The translations under genes and the position numbers were made by a program. The notes under the pieces were generated by a model. That model was given only the letters and a program-made list of their open reading frames with translations. It was not told the DNA's origin and ran no database searches. A stretch of DNA of 56,982 nucleotides from Halomonas sp. KAO (GTDB lineage Bacteria; Pseudomonadota; Gammaproteobacteria; Pseudomonadales; Halomonadaceae): the NCBI RefSeq assembly GCF_015595025.1, contig NZ_JADNRL010000037.1, positions 8,353-65,334 of the forward strand, read 5' to 3'. Numbering within the stretch: position 1 is the stretch's first letter; each line of letters begins with the position of its first letter. Positions 20,600 through 29,372 of this stretch are shown here, piece after piece.

Positions 20600-20830
20600 A
20601 TAGGTTGGCACTGTCCCAATGCGCCACACTCTGTGGCAGGCTGAAACATCGTCGGCCAGTCCCAGGGAGATGGAAGAGACTTGTGACGGAACATGCTCTT
20701 TTTAATTAACTGATTTTAAAGTAGAAGTTTATTAATGGCCTGACTCTTTCATGATCTTCTCAGGAGGAGTCGATTCGTCTCCCCCCCCTCGATAACTTGG
20801 CGACAATAATAAACAGGAGAGACTGCCTTG
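20600..20830 (+). promoter_or_regulatory. qhp operon control region
   Basis: 231 bp between the fadA terminator and qhpA. The stretch 20698-20735 is strikingly AT-rich for this genome and may bind IHF. TGGCCTGACTCTTTCA at 20736-20751 resembles a sigma-54 site (TGGC, then 10 bases from GG to the second element), but its -12 element reads TTTCA instead of TTGCA, so it is only a candidate. A sigma-54 activator at the far end of the block makes the idea reasonable. AGGAG at 20815-20819 is the qhpA ribosome site. Confidence 0.4.
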
Positions 20831-22399
20831 ATGATGCTATCCCCAGCGCAAGGCCTAAGTGTTTTGGCCCTGACGCTTACCCCTCTTGCTGCTGCTACTG
20901 CGGTAGCCTCCGATCAGTCACTGATTGACCAATATTGCTCGGGCTGTCATCAGGCCAGCGACGAGTCAGGCTCCTGGAGTCGAATCAGTCAGCAGCGTAA
21001 GACGCCCGAGGGTTGGGACATGACGGTGGCGCGGATGCAGGTCATGCATGGGCTTGAACTGCCGAACGATGCACGTCGCGATATTGTTAAGTACCTGGCC
21101 GACACTCGGGGGCTAGCCCCAGAGGAGAGTGAAGCGCAGCGTGCCCTGATCGAGCGGCGCCTCAACCGCATCGAGTCATTTGACCACCCCATTTATCAGG
21201 AGATGTGTGCACGATGTCATACGGGAGGCCGCGCTCAACTACAGCGGCGCTCCCAAGGCGAGTGGGAGCATCTGGTTAACTTTCACATAGGCCAGTTTCA
21301 GACCACGGAATACCAGTCCATGGCACGAGATCGTGACTGGTTTGGCGTCGCTTTGGACGAGATCGTCCCCTGGCTGGCGGAAACTCAGGGGCTGACGAGC
21401 GAAGCCTGGGAGGCTTGGCAGCAGGCCGAGCCCCATGAACCGGAGGGTGAGTGGCAGCTCTGGGGTCACTGGCCCGGCGAGGGCGACTTCTACGCTGATG
21501 TCAGTGTGGTCCCTGCTGAAGGCGAGGATGCCTACAGGGTTGCACTGGATGGTGCCTTCACCGATGGGCGAAGACTCGACGGTGACGGTCAGGCGGTCGT
21601 CTATACCGGTTATGAATGGCGCGCTCGCCTGACCCTTAACGGCCGCGACTTCAAGCAGGTGCTGGACCTTTCCCGGGAGCATCCTGGTGGGCGCATCTTT
21701 GACGATCTTGATGATGCCCTGGGCATGCAGGTCACCATGCTGCCTCAGGAGGCCCAGGCGGCCAATCTGGTTGCTAGCCTGCCCGCCTCACTCAAGGCAG
21801 GCGAGCGTCGTCGCCTGGTGTTATTGGGCCATGGGCTGGACAAGGGCGAGATCGACCTGGGTGAGCATGTAACCCTGCGAAGGGTGGTGGAGCGCAGCGC
21901 GCATCGCCTGGTGGTGGACGTCGAGGCCGGTAGCCAGCTCCCCACCGGCTGGTTGCCGGTGACGGTAGGTGAGAGCAGCGCCGACGCGCTCTTGGCCGGC
22001 TATCGGCAGGTTGACCGCTTGGAGGTGAGTCCTGCGCTTGGGGTGGCGCGTATCGGCAACGACAAGACGCCGCCAGTCAGTGGTGTGTTTACCGCCGCCG
22101 GTTATACCCAGATGGGTGATGAGACGCTCCCCTTGGGACAAGTGCCCGTGCGCTGGGATGTCGCGCCCTGGGACGACATCGCTGAGCGTGACGAAGATGT
22201 GAAGTTCGCCGGCGTGATGGATGCGGCGACTGGCGTCTTCAGTCCCGCTGGTGCGGGTCCCAATCCCCAGCGCCAGTACAACGCCAATAGTGTGGGCAAC
22301 CTACGCGTGACCGCAGCGGTGGAGGGCCAGCCTGAGATTCAGGACGAGGCGCAGCTGATCGTTACCGTGCAGCGCTGGAACAACCCACCGCTTCGTTAA
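20831..22399 (+). CDS. qhpA: Quinohemoprotein amine dehydrogenase alpha subunit (diheme)
   Basis: QhpA is the diheme cytochrome c subunit of the periplasmic enzyme that oxidises primary amines to aldehydes. The signal peptide covers about residues 1-27 (LSVLALTLTPLAAATAVAS). Two heme c sites follow: CSGCH at 36-40 and CARCH at 126-130. The remaining domains are beta-rich, as in the known Pseudomonas/Paracoccus alpha subunit. Length 522 aa fits. I took ATG 20831 (or 20834) rather than the preceding TTG; AGGAG lies upstream. First gene of an operon continuing into qhpD after 10 bp. Electrons would pass from the cysteine tryptophylquinone in QhpC to these hemes and then to a cytochrome c or azurin-like carrier. 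Confidence 0.93.
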   Translation: MMLSPAQGLSVLALTLTPLAAATAVASDQSLIDQYCSGCHQASDESGSWSRISQQRKTPEGWDMTVARMQVMHGLELPNDARRDIVKYLADTRGLAPEESEAQRALIERRLNRIESFDHPIYQEMCARCHTGGRAQLQRRSQGEWEHLVNFHIGQFQTTEYQSMARDRDWFGVALDEIVPWLAETQGLTSEAWEAWQQAEPHEPEGEWQLWGHWPGEGDFYADVSVVPAEGEDAYRVALDGAFTDGRRLDGDGQAVVYTGYEWRARLTLNGRDFKQVLDLSREHPGGRIFDDLDDALGMQVTMLPQEAQAANLVASLPASLKAGERRRLVLLGHGLDKGEIDLGEHVTLRRVVERSAHRLVVDVEAGSQLPTGWLPVTVGESSADALLAGYRQVDRLEVSPALGVARIGNDKTPPVSGVFTAAGYTQMGDETLPLGQVPVRWDVAPWDDIAERDEDVKFAGVMDAATGVFSPAGAGPNPQRQYNANSVGNLRVTAAVEGQPEIQDEAQLIVTVQRWNNPPLR

Positions 22400-22409
22400 G
22401 GAGAGCACC

Positions 22410-23831
22410 ATGGGAATCTTGCAAGCGATACCCCAGAACCTGCATCGCGTGGAAGTGGAAGGCGAGCCGCTCTGGTTCCATATCCCCACCACCAGTCTTT
22501 TCGCCCCGGACGACCTCAGCGAGGAGCTACTGGCGCTGGCCAGTCGTGGCGAAGGGTTGGACAGCCAGGCTCTACCCCATCACCTGAAGGCTCTGGGTGG
22601 TGATATCGAGGCGCGACTGGAGCAGCTCAAGTCGCTGAAGCTTATCACCGGTGGGGTCGTTCAGGCCTACAATCCCACGGTCGAGGTGGAGCAATTCCCC
22701 CTCTCCACCGTGGTGCTTAACGTCAATACCGGCTGCAACCTGAGCTGCAGCTACTGCTACAAGGAAGATCTGGACAATCCTCGGGATGGCAAGAAGATGG
22801 ACCTGGCCACTGCACAGGCGTCCATCGAAATGGTGCTGCGTGAGGCCCCACAGCGGGATCGTTATAACATCGTCTTCTTCGGCGGCGAACCACTCAGCAA
22901 CATGCCACTAATCCGCCAGGTGGTCGAGTGGGCCGAGGCACGGATCCATGGGCTTGGCAAGACAGTGGACTTCACCTTGACCACCAATGCCACCTTGCTA
23001 TCCGAGGAAAAGATCGCCTTCTTCGACGCGCACCGTTTCGGCCTGACGGTGAGCATGGATGGCCCCAAGGCGATTCATGACAAGAACCGCATCGCCGTCA
23101 ATGGGCAGGGAACCTATGACCTGGTGGCCAAGCGTATCGCGCCATTGCTGGCCAATTACCGCTCGCGGCCAGTGGGGGCCCGGGTCACTCTGACTCGTGG
23201 GGTGACCGATGTGATCGGTATCCATGACCATCTGGTCAACGAGCTGGGGTTCGCCGAGGCGGGGTTTGCGCCGGTCACCTCCGGGGACATGGCCGCCTAC
23301 AACCTTACCAGCGAAGAGCTCAAGACGGTCTTTGACGGCATGGTAGAACTCGGCGAGCGTGCCGTGTCGGCTGCCATCGACGGGCGCGATATCGGCTTCG
23401 GCAACTTCAACCAGTTGCTTACCGACCTCTGGGAGGGGCGCAGCAAGGCAGTACCCTGTGGCGCTGGCCTTGGGCTGGTCTCGGTGGATCACCAGGGGGA
23501 TGTCCACCTCTGCCACCGCTTTACCGGCTCTGACATGCCAACCTTCGGAAATGTCGATGACGGCCTCGATCATTCGGGGCTCAAGCAGTTTATCGAGGCG
23601 CGGTCCGACCGCAGCGAGCGAGGCTGTGCTGATTGCCGGATTCGCAACCTCTGTTCCGGTGGCTGTTACCACGAGAGCTACGCCCGCTATGGTGATCCCA
23701 TGACACCCACCTACCATTACTGTGACCTAATGCGCGACTGGGTCGATTTCGGCATCCAGGCCTATGCCCGCATCTTGCGACATAACCCCGACTTTCTGGA
23801 CGGCCCCCTGGCCGGGAGGCAGAGCGCATGA
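22410..23831 (+). CDS. qhpD: Radical SAM maturase of the amine dehydrogenase gamma subunit
   Basis: QhpD is the radical SAM enzyme that makes the intrapeptidyl Cys-to-Asp/Glu thioether cross-links in QhpC. The 473-aa protein has an N-terminal peptide-recognition-like region and the cluster motif [11 protein letters not shown] (Cys109, Cys113, Cys116). FFGGEPL (the GGE motif) follows, and a SPASM-type C-terminus has many Cys ([23 protein letters not shown]) for auxiliary Fe-S clusters. Its stop overlaps the qhpC start by 4 bp (ATGA), so maturase and substrate are translationally coupled. Acts in the cytoplasm before export of QhpC. Confidence 0.95.
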   Translation: MGILQAIPQNLHRVEVEGEPLWFHIPTTSLFAPDDLSEELLALASRGEGLDSQALPHHLKALGGDIEARLEQLKSLKLITGGVVQAYNPTVEVEQFPLSTVVLNVNTGCNLSCSYCYKEDLDNPRDGKKMDLATAQASIEMVLREAPQRDRYNIVFFGGEPLSNMPLIRQVVEWAEARIHGLGKTVDFTLTTNATLLSEEKIAFFDAHRFGLTVSMDGPKAIHDKNRIAVNGQGTYDLVAKRIAPLLANYRSRPVGARVTLTRGVTDVIGIHDHLVNELGFAEAGFAPVTSGDMAAYNLTSEELKTVFDGMVELGERAVSAAIDGRDIGFGNFNQLLTDLWEGRSKAVPCGAGLGLVSVDHQGDVHLCHRFTGSDMPTFGNVDDGLDHSGLKQFIEARSDRSERGCADCRIRNLCSGGCYHESYARYGDPMTPTYHYCDLMRDWVDFGIQAYARILRHNPDFLDGPLAGRQSA

Positions 23832-24181
23832 CCCATAACAAGAAACGTTTCAGTGAGCTGGGGCTGGCCCCGCTCAACCGGAAGGCCCGCGAGATGGAAC
23901 GAGCCTCGAGTCCCGAAGCCCTGGAAGAGGTTCAGGCCATGCAGACCATCGCCGGCTGTACCTCCAGCTTCGACCCAGGCTGGGAGGTAGATCCCTTCGG
24001 CGGTGTCGCCTCGCTGTGCCAGCCCATGGAGGCGGATCTCTACGGCTGTGCCGACCCCTGCTGGTGGCCTGCCCAGGTGCCGGACACCATGAATACCTAC
24101 CCCGATTGGGGTGAAGGGGCAGAGCGGGCCGAGGATGACTGGCGCAAGCTCGACAGTGTCTACCCGGGGGGGGAGAAGTGA
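23828..24181 (+). CDS. qhpC: Quinohemoprotein amine dehydrogenase gamma subunit (CTQ carrier)
   Basis: QhpC is the small catalytic subunit that carries cysteine tryptophylquinone and several thioether bridges. The 117-aa precursor has a charged leader of about 30-40 residues without a Sec signal ([20 protein letters not shown]), to be removed by QhpE. The Cys/Trp-rich core follows ([37 protein letters not shown]), with the Cys, Trp, Asp and Glu residues needed for CTQ and the cross-links. It matches what I remember of the P. putida gamma subunit. It starts inside the qhpD stop (ATGA), and its own stop overlaps the qhpB start (TGATG). Confidence 0.95.
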   Translation: MTHNKKRFSELGLAPLNRKAREMERASSPEALEEVQAMQTIAGCTSSFDPGWEVDPFGGVASLCQPMEADLYGCADPCWWPAQVPDTMNTYPDWGEGAERAEDDWRKLDSVYPGGEK

Positions 24182-25281
24182 TGAAGAGCCCAGTGATGAA
24201 GCGACTCAATCTGACCTTGGCGGGCCTTCTGGCGCTCTCGGCACAGCCGCTGCTGGCCGACGATGTCCAGAACGACGCCACGCGCGAGTATCTGGTCACC
24301 ATGGCGCATCCAAACCAGCTCTATGTGATCGACCCCGAGGCCCGTGAGGTCGTTCGCACCTGCGACGTGAAGGGCGACTTCGGTCCCGGCACCCTGCAGC
24401 TCTCCCCGGACGAGCGTACCGCCTATGTGCTGCATCACCGCTGGGAAGAGGCGGTTGGCATTGATCTCACCAGCTGTGAGGAGGTGTTTCGCGCCAGCGG
24501 TTCAAGCGATAGCATCCGCGCCAAGTCTATTGCCTCGCTGGCGGTGAGCCCCGACGGCAGCCGTCTCTACAGCGTCTGGGACCGGGTGAGATTGGGCCTC
24601 GACCATTACGAGGTGCTGGAGCCGCAGTTGGCGGTCTACGATACCGCGTCGGGCCTGGATGCCGAGCCGATCGCCACCTTCCCGGCACCGCGCCAGGTGA
24701 CCACCATGGCCGCAGCCGAGGATGGCTACCTGTATCTAGCCGGAGCCGATATCTATCGGGTGGATCCGGAGAACGGCGACACTGAAATTGCCATCGCCAA
24801 CCGAAACTGGGATCGACCCGACTTTAGCCCGCCCGACTCGCTGGCCATATGGAGCATGGGTGAGGTCACCGACGAGTTCCTGCGTGCCTATACGGTGGCG
24901 GAGCATCCCGGTGAGGAGAACGAGGCCTGGCACTGGGGCATCAGCCGTGTGGACTTGACCACCGGAGAGACCGAAAACAAGGAGGTTGCTCCCTTCGAGT
25001 TCATCATCTTCTCCATGGTCTCGGATCCTCGCGAGCAGGATGTCTTCTACGGTGTCTATACCCAGCTCAGCAAGCTCGACTCACGCACAAGGGAGATCGT
25101 CAAAGTGATCGACCTGGATCATACCTACTACAGCATCAACACTTCCTATGATGGTTCACGGATCTATCTAGGTGGCGCCTCCAGTGATATCGCCATCTAC
25201 GATGACGACTTCAATGACCTGGGGCGTATTGAGCTGCCCGGCGATATGAGCACCGCGACCCTCAAGGTGGCACGCTTCTAG
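24181..25281 (+). CDS. qhpB: Quinohemoprotein amine dehydrogenase beta subunit (beta-propeller)
   Basis: QhpB is a periplasmic seven-bladed beta-propeller that docks with QhpA and QhpC. The 366-aa protein starts with a signal peptide (about MKRLNLTLAGLLALSAQPLLA, cut near DD). Blade-like repeats follow, with motifs such as PNQLYVIDPEAREVVRTC, GTLQLSPDERTAYVL, SLAVSPDGSRLYSVWD and YYSINTSYDGSRIYLGG. The start ATG 24181 overlaps the qhpC stop; an ATG at 24196 is an alternative and keeps the same signal peptide. GGAG is present just upstream. Confidence 0.94.
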   Translation: MKSPVMKRLNLTLAGLLALSAQPLLADDVQNDATREYLVTMAHPNQLYVIDPEAREVVRTCDVKGDFGPGTLQLSPDERTAYVLHHRWEEAVGIDLTSCEEVFRASGSSDSIRAKSIASLAVSPDGSRLYSVWDRVRLGLDHYEVLEPQLAVYDTASGLDAEPIATFPAPRQVTTMAAAEDGYLYLAGADIYRVDPENGDTEIAIANRNWDRPDFSPPDSLAIWSMGEVTDEFLRAYTVAEHPGEENEAWHWGISRVDLTTGETENKEVAPFEFIIFSMVSDPREQDVFYGVYTQLSKLDSRTREIVKVIDLDHTYYSINTSYDGSRIYLGGASSDIAIYDDDFNDLGRIELPGDMSTATLKVARF

Positions 25282-25370
25282 CTTGCCGTTGCGCGAGCCT
25301 ACTGGCCGGCGCTTGCCAGAGCGACCGGCCCTTTCTACTGGGGCCAGCGCCTTGAATGAAGAGAGTGTCG

Positions 25371-27074
25371 ATGCGTGAGACTGACGCTGCCCGCGATGAG
25401 AGGGCACTGTCCTGGAGCTGGCTCTATCGTCCCCTCAAGGCGAGGCGCCTGGCGCTCGCCCGACTGCTGGGGTTGAGCCTGTCGGCGACGCTGATGGCAT
25501 TGTTGCCGCCGTTGCTGACTCAGCGACTGATCGACCAGGGCTTGATGCAAGGTGATTTCGCCACCGTCGCCACTTACGTGGGTGCCCTGGTAGCGGTGGG
25601 GCTCTCTGCCATGGCGCTGCAGGGGCTGACCCGGCTGCAGCACGTGGCGCTCTCCGCTCGACTGCTGTTGTCACTGCGCCGTGCCTTGCTGCGCCATCTA
25701 CTGCGCCTGGCACCTGCTCGCTGGCAGGCTCGGGGTCGGGGAGATCTGATGAGCCGTCTCGACGGCGACCTCACCATCCTTCAAGGATTCGCCCTGGATA
25801 GCCTGCTGGGCGGCCTCTCCAACCTGCTGGGGCTGGTCGGGGCGCTGGCCATGATTGGCCTGTTCAGCCCTGCCTTGATGGCGCTGGTGGCGGTGTTGGT
25901 GCCGATCCAGTGGTTCTGGCTGCGCGCTTGGCGCCCAGCGCTGACACGCCGTCAGGAGGCCCTGAGGGCGCAGAGCGGGGATATCTCCGGCTTCTGGCAG
26001 GATACCCTGGCACATGGCCCCTGGTTCCAGGGCCAGGCATTGGAGGCTGCACGGCTCAACCGCTTACAGGGGCTTGGCCACGAGCAGCTGCGGCGCCTCT
26101 TGGCGGTGCGTCGGGTGGGGTTTCTCAGCGACATGGGGCCCCAGTTGATCCTCGCCCTGGCCCGGGCTGGGGTACTGCTGCTGGGCGGTTATCTGGTGAT
26201 CCAGGGACGCTTGCAGCTCGGTGAGCTGGTGGCCTTGTTGGCCTATCTGGGCATGGTGATGGCGCCCATCGGCGGTCTGCTCGGTCTCTATGGAGGCTGG
26301 CAGCGGGCTCGAGTCAGCGCTTCACGCCTCGCCGAGCTCTTTGCCGAGCCCGCCATGAGCGACCCTTACCAGGGCCAGAGTCCAAACGGCCCGGGGGCAT
26401 TGCGTCTCGAGGGCGTGCGTTTTCGACATCCGGGGCAGGATACCTGGCTGCTGGACGGGGTCAGCCTTGGTCTCGAGCCGGGACAGAAAGTCCTGATCGA
26501 GGGGCCCTCAGGGGCCGGCAAGAGCAGCCTGATACGCATGCTGCTGGGGCTGGAGGCGCGTGAGGCTGGAGTCATCCGGGTCGATGGCGTGCCGCTCGAA
26601 GCCCTTTCCCGTCGTCAGTGGCTCAAGCAGGTGGCGTGGGTTGAGCAGTATCCAAGCCTGCTGCGCGGCAGCCTGGCCAGCAATCTGCGTGCCCTGGAAC
26701 CTCATGCCACGGATGAGGCACTCTGCGAGTCGCTGAGACGGGTCGGCCTGGGTGAGTGGTTGGCCAGCTTGCCGAATGGGCTCGAGACCGAGCTGGGTGA
26801 TCTGGGCGGCAAGGTCTCCGGCGGCCAGAGGGCACGCCTGGCCTTGGCACGGGCGCTGCTCAAGCGTCCCCGCCTGGTCCTGCTCGACGAGCCTACCGCG
26901 GCGCTCGACCCGGCAGCGGCGAGGGCCTTCGACCTCCTGCTCGATGACGTCCTGGGCGACACGACCCGGTTGATCATCAGCCACCAGGGGGAGCGGTTCG
27001 GCCACCTCGATGCCCGTTACCGACTGGAGCGGGGGCGCCTGGCCCCCGTGGAGGAGGCGGCATCATGTCGCTAA
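25371..27074 (+). CDS. qhpF: ABC transporter of the qhp operon (membrane + ATPase half-transporter)
   Basis: Half-size ABC exporter with an N-terminal six-helix membrane domain (about residues 25-300) and a C-terminal ATPase. The ATPase shows Walker A EGPSGAGKSS (near 380), signature KVSGGQRARLALARALL and Walker B LVLLDEPTAALDP. In known qhp operons this gene is essential and is proposed to move the cross-linked gamma subunit across the inner membrane. About 567 aa. I prefer ATG 25371, which has an AAGAGAG-like ribosome site; ATG 25356 is possible. A 75-89-bp gap separates it from qhpB, larger than the other gaps in the operon. Overlaps qhpE by 10 bp. Confidence 0.9.
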   Translation: MRETDAARDERALSWSWLYRPLKARRLALARLLGLSLSATLMALLPPLLTQRLIDQGLMQGDFATVATYVGALVAVGLSAMALQGLTRLQHVALSARLLLSLRRALLRHLLRLAPARWQARGRGDLMSRLDGDLTILQGFALDSLLGGLSNLLGLVGALAMIGLFSPALMALVAVLVPIQWFWLRAWRPALTRRQEALRAQSGDISGFWQDTLAHGPWFQGQALEAARLNRLQGLGHEQLRRLLAVRRVGFLSDMGPQLILALARAGVLLLGGYLVIQGRLQLGELVALLAYLGMVMAPIGGLLGLYGGWQRARVSASRLAELFAEPAMSDPYQGQSPNGPGALRLEGVRFRHPGQDTWLLDGVSLGLEPGQKVLIEGPSGAGKSSLIRMLLGLEAREAGVIRVDGVPLEALSRRQWLKQVAWVEQYPSLLRGSLASNLRALEPHATDEALCESLRRVGLGEWLASLPNGLETELGDLGGKVSGGQRARLALARALLKRPRLVLLDEPTAALDPAAARAFDLLLDDVLGDTTRLIISHQGERFGHLDARYRLERGRLAPVEEAASCR

Positions 27075-27745
27075 CGCCGACCCTGGGAGTGATTGACAGT
27101 GGTGTTCCCCCAGGCGTGTGCCTGGCACGCTTTCACTCACCGAATGGTACGGAGGCCGGGGACCGGCTGGGCCATGGGCGTGCCATCTTCGCCACCTTGG
27201 GCCACTATCTGGCGCTATCGCGGCTGGATATCGCGCTTTACAAGCTTTTCGAGAGACGCTTAACCGCCGATGCCGCGAGTCTGGCGGCGGCCTTCGAATG
27301 GCATCTCGAGGAGCCTCCGGCTTGGTTGTTGTGTAGTTTGGGATTGGCCCGCCCCGAGGCGCGGCTGCAAACGGCGGTGGCACGCCTCCAGGCAGCCGGC
27401 ACTCGTATCGTAGCCGCCAGTCCACGCTTCGGGAAAGCGGTTTATCCGGCTGCCTGGCCCGGACCCATCGCAGTCAGCGGGTTGGCGGGATTACCACCGG
27501 GTAAACCGCAGAAGGGAGGCGACGGGCGATGGTATGCCTGTGTCTGGGCGGCTCGAGAACCTCGGGGGGCGAGCGGCGTCTTGCAGCCCTGGCAGGTGGG
27601 GCCACCGACACTAAGGGCGCCATCACCACTGGGCGGTGCCAGCTTCGCGGCGGCCCACGCCCTGGGTTACTGGCTGGCCGAGTCGGTGACGGCACTGGCG
27701 GGAGATGTAGGAGACCTGACAGGGAGAGCCGGCCAGTCGGAGTGA
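27065..27745 (+). CDS. qhpE: Subtilisin-like leader protease for the amine dehydrogenase gamma subunit
   Basis: QhpE is a cytoplasmic subtilisin-family serine protease that cuts the leader from cross-linked QhpC. The 226-aa chain lacks a signal peptide and shows the triad in order: Asp11 in GVIDSG, His37 in LGHGRA and Ser (about 192) in GGASFAAAHALGYW. It is shorter than secreted subtilisins, as expected for this dedicated enzyme. The start lies inside the end of qhpF (ATG over the last codons), indicating coupling. Its last 79 bp overlap the convergent qhpG on the opposite strand. Confidence 0.9.
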   Translation: MSLTPTLGVIDSGVPPGVCLARFHSPNGTEAGDRLGHGRAIFATLGHYLALSRLDIALYKLFERRLTADAASLAAAFEWHLEEPPAWLLCSLGLARPEARLQTAVARLQAAGTRIVAASPRFGKAVYPAAWPGPIAVSGLAGLPPGKPQKGGDGRWYACVWAAREPRGASGVLQPWQVGPPTLRAPSPLGGASFAAAHALGYWLAESVTALAGDVGDLTGRAGQSE

Positions 27746-29034
27746 TCGGCCCACCAGCGGATGATGGCCGGGGCGGCGGCGCCCGCTTCGGTCAGCAGTG
27801 TCTCCACCCGACGGGTATCCTCTACTTTCATCGCCTCGACCAGCGGCGCCAGGGGAACCCCCGCAACAGCCCGAATGCCTAGGGGCTGATCAGGGGTGAA
27901 GACCAGGGCTTGTTCGCTCAGGCGGGTGCCGACAATGGCGAGCCCTCGTCGCACGCGTACCCGCGACCAGGGCTCCGGCATATGCAGTGGCAGTAGGTCG
28001 GGCCATTGGCAGCGTTCCACCCAGTAGGGCGCCGGTTCGGCGGTTACCGAGTCCCATGAGGCGGCCTGACGATAGAAGTCGCGACCGGCCCGGGCGAAAC
28101 GAAAGTACTGGGCGTCCTGGCGACGCTGGTGAAAGCGCTCCAGGGTCGCGATGGGCCGGCCCTTGAGCAGGCTATTGAGCACCGGCGCGAGGCCATGAGC
28201 CGAAGAGAGGGCATTGAAGACGCCCTGGCCGGAGAGTGGGTCGATGGCCATGGCGGCATCCCCCAGGCGCCATAGGCGCTTCTCCCGGGCCCGGGTGCGC
28301 CCCAGCAGGCTGGGGCGCTGATAGTGATGCTGGATGGAGCTGTCGCCCCAGAGCTCGGCCAGCTCGGGCTGGGCGGCCAGCCAGGCGTCTGGTTCCCGAC
28401 GCGCCCGGCGTAGCGTCTCCTCCGGCAGGGCCAGCTGCAGGTACTGCTGTCCGGCGAGTCGCGACCACCAGGCCCAGCCGCCGCCGGTGAGCGACAGGGC
28501 GGCGCTTGCCGGCGAGGGTTGGGTGGCATCGCCGCGCAGGATCCAGGCCGGGGTGGCCCAGGGCGCACCATCGCGTAACTGGCGCCGTGCCGCCGCCCGC
28601 CCCCTTGCATCCACGCCCCAGGGGGCGCTGAGGATGCGGCCATCCGCCAGGGTCAGCTGCGCCCGATCGCCGTCACTCGCCAGGGCCGTGATTCGTGCTT
28701 CGATCACCGGAATACCGGCTTCGCGCAGGTCCGCCAGCAGGGCGGCATCGAAGACCGGGCGTGGCAACAGCCACTCGGCATTGGGGGCACGCGCCTCGCC
28801 GCCCCACATGACCCGTCGTGGCAGGGGACCCACGGCGCAAGCGGCGGCCCGTGTCAGCCCCAGGCCGTGCAAGGCCTGAAGACTGCGTCGGCTGATACCT
28901 TCGATGGCGCGATAGTCGCGGATGCGGCCTGCTACCGTCACCCGCCGGCCGGCGCGATGTAGCAACATGGCCAGGGCCGCCCCGGCGGGGCCGCTGCCGG
29001 CGATCAGCACCTCACCGGCTGTTTTATCAAGCAT
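27667..29034 (-). CDS. qhpG: FAD-dependent monooxygenase for CTQ biogenesis
   Basis: QhpG-type flavoprotein monooxygenase, proposed to hydroxylate the precursor tryptophan of QhpC during quinone formation. The 455-aa protein opens with the FAD dinucleotide-binding fold VLIAGSGPAGAALAMLLHRAGRRV (about residues 9-32). It then has the second FAD motif WRLGDAAMAIDPLSGQGV, the GD motif of class A hydroxylases. I chose the start at 29034 (MLDKTAGEVL), because the upstream in-frame extension reads through the end of another gene's remnant and lacks the fold. The start ATG overlaps the stop of that remnant (TGATG). It faces the qhpADCBFE operon tail to tail. Confidence 0.88.
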   Translation of the reverse strand: MLDKTAGEVLIAGSGPAGAALAMLLHRAGRRVTVAGRIRDYRAIEGISRRSLQALHGLGLTRAAACAVGPLPRRVMWGGEARAPNAEWLLPRPVFDAALLADLREAGIPVIEARITALASDGDRAQLTLADGRILSAPWGVDARGRAAARRQLRDGAPWATPAWILRGDATQPSPASAALSLTGGGWAWWSRLAGQQYLQLALPEETLRRARREPDAWLAAQPELAELWGDSSIQHHYQRPSLLGRTRAREKRLWRLGDAAMAIDPLSGQGVFNALSSAHGLAPVLNSLLKGRPIATLERFHQRRQDAQYFRFARAGRDFYRQAASWDSVTAEPAPYWVERCQWPDLLPLHMPEPWSRVRVRRGLAIVGTRLSEQALVFTPDQPLGIRAVAGVPLAPLVEAMKVEDTRRVETLLTEAGAAAPAIIRWWADHSDWPALPVRSPTSPASAVTDSASQ

Positions 29035-29314
29035 CAAAAGAAGCCCCCTACCAGTAACTGGGCATAGAAGAAGGTCTCGTCGCTGAGCAGCCACTCCGTA
29101 TAGAAGTTGAGCTCGCCCCCGCCCATGTTGGGACGGTCGGTGGTATCCAGGCTATCGAAGTCGTAGCCCATAGTCCGAGCAGCGCCTGGAGGTCGATGTC
29201 CAGGGTGGAGTGGCCGAGATCGGGTATCTCGTAGGCTTGTGCCGGCAGGTCAGCGGCCAGCAGCATGTTGCCCAGCGTCATCGTAGGACACTGGAAGTTA
29301 TTTTTATTGTGCAT
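29034..29314 (-). pseudogene. Outer-membrane-protein gene remnant upstream of qhpG
   Basis: Two pieces in different frames look like the two ends of one lost gene. The 5' piece starts at ATG 29314 (HNKNNFQ, then LGNMLLAADLPAQAYEIPDL). The 3' piece, readable from about 29171 down to TGA at 29034-29036, gives GYDFDSLDTTDRPNMGG, then LNFYTEWLLSDETFFYAQLL, and ends in GGFF. A terminal Phe after alternating hydrophobic residues is typical of an outer-membrane beta-barrel. The middle is missing and the junction is out of frame, so this is an internal deletion. Its stop overlaps the qhpG ATG, so the intact ancestor was probably co-translated with qhpG. The 88-aa open frame itself is unlikely to be functional. 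Family not identified. Confidence 0.65.
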
Positions 29315-29372
29315 TGCGGGTATCTTTTGTGGTTCGAAGGAGCCCCGGCAAGGTGCCGGGGCCTGAGTCCTG

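Noticed and set aside
20604..20625. Sigma-54 promoter at TTGGCACTGTCCCAATGC after fadA
   Set aside because: The -24 half looks good, but there is no TTGC at the required 10-base spacing.
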